Shown: piece by piece, positions 23,543 to 23,659 of the stretch
Position numbering within the stretch: position 1 is the stretch's first letter
How the letters are laid out: the number at the start of each line of letters is the position of its first letter
NCBI GenBank assembly: GCA_029259835.1
Contig: JAJDEL010000076.1
Coordinates: 1 to 23,659, forward strand
DNA length: 23,659 nucleotides
Origin: Planctomicrobium sp.
GTDB lineage: Bacteria; Planctomycetota; Planctomycetia; Planctomycetales; Planctomycetaceae
Direction of reading: 5' to 3'
Position numbers and translations under genes: made by a program
The notes under the pieces: generated by a model
Seen by the model: the letters and a program-made list of their open reading frames with translations, nothing else
Told to the model about the DNA's origin: nothing
The model's database searches: none

Positions 23543-23604
23543 CTCCCACCCGGTGATCCACCGGGGGGAGGGAGTAGAACTGAAAAAGTACTCTCCACCG
23601 GGTG
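23543..23604 (-). promoter_or_regulatory. Competing hairpins in the leader of the P-type ATPase
   Basis: CTCCC(A)CCCGGTG (23543-23555) pairs with CACCGGGGGGAG (23559-23570), giving 12 bp with a bulged A and a three-base loop. The same CACCCGGTG (23547-23555) can instead pair perfectly with CACCGGGTG at 23596-23604. The two folds exclude each other, a layout seen in attenuators. It lies 73-134 bases before the ATPase start. A TGAAC/GTTCA inverted pair (23506-23510 and 23528-23532) lies between it and the start. No regulator gene is in view, so what it responds to is unknown. It may equally be a dispersed palindromic repeat. Confidence 0.4.
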
Positions 23605-23659
23605 ACTCATCCAATGTTAAATGAGGTCGATAGAATACTTTTACTCGGTCGGTTCTGGT

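Noticed and set aside
1..23659. CRISPR array
   Set aside because: No set of evenly spaced direct repeats was seen on reading the window; the repeats present are palindromic and single.

Overview
The window reads like a chromosomal piece of a planctomycete. This is inferred from protein style (orphan integrase-core transposase, four-helix-bundle S23 protein, GH5/GDPD fusion, many short secreted His-rich proteins), roughly balanced base composition and palindromic intergenic repeats. No rRNA or marker gene is present, so the phylum is an inference and no species is claimed.

Left part (1-8276): small accessory and housekeeping-like genes, most on the plus strand. In order: the C-terminus of a metallophosphatase, a DUF429-like RNase H-fold protein, an ODP-type metallo-beta-lactamase-fold protein, a CxCxxC protein with a DUF2314-like tail, a beta-CASP protein that has lost its N-terminal metal site, a PD-(D/E)XK nuclease-like protein, an HTH protein joined to a PH-like domain and ended early by a frameshift, a secreted GH5-GDPD fusion, two small unknown proteins, and a minus-strand DsbA/FrnE-like oxidoreductase. 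This part shows repeated gene decay: a duplicated 3' gene fragment, a 19-codon remnant, a 5' truncation and a readable frameshift.

Junction (8277-10416): the 3' 45 nt of a CAU-anticodon tRNA without its 5' half, a strong bidirectional terminator, and a DDE transposase. By the usual model of tRNA-targeted integration, the foreign DNA should lie on the side of the missing 5' half, that is to the right.

Right part (10417-23470): ten genes, all on the minus strand, forming a metal-export and metal-binding cluster. In transcription order: a Zn/Cd/Pb-type P1B ATPase, a small His/Cys-rich secreted or membrane protein, an RND periplasmic adaptor with His-rich ends, an S23-type gene between inverted repeats, a CzcA-family RND pump, a secreted protein made of two copies of an unknown domain joined by a His-rich linker, a His-rich lipoprotein, a secreted double-thioredoxin-like protein with a Cys/His tail, and a MacB/LolD-type ABC permease and ATPase. 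The ATPase would move metal from cytoplasm to periplasm. The RND pump would move it out of the cell. The His-rich proteins probably buffer or hand over metal in the periplasm. No outer-membrane factor and no metal-responsive regulator is visible, so these must lie outside the window or be supplied elsewhere.
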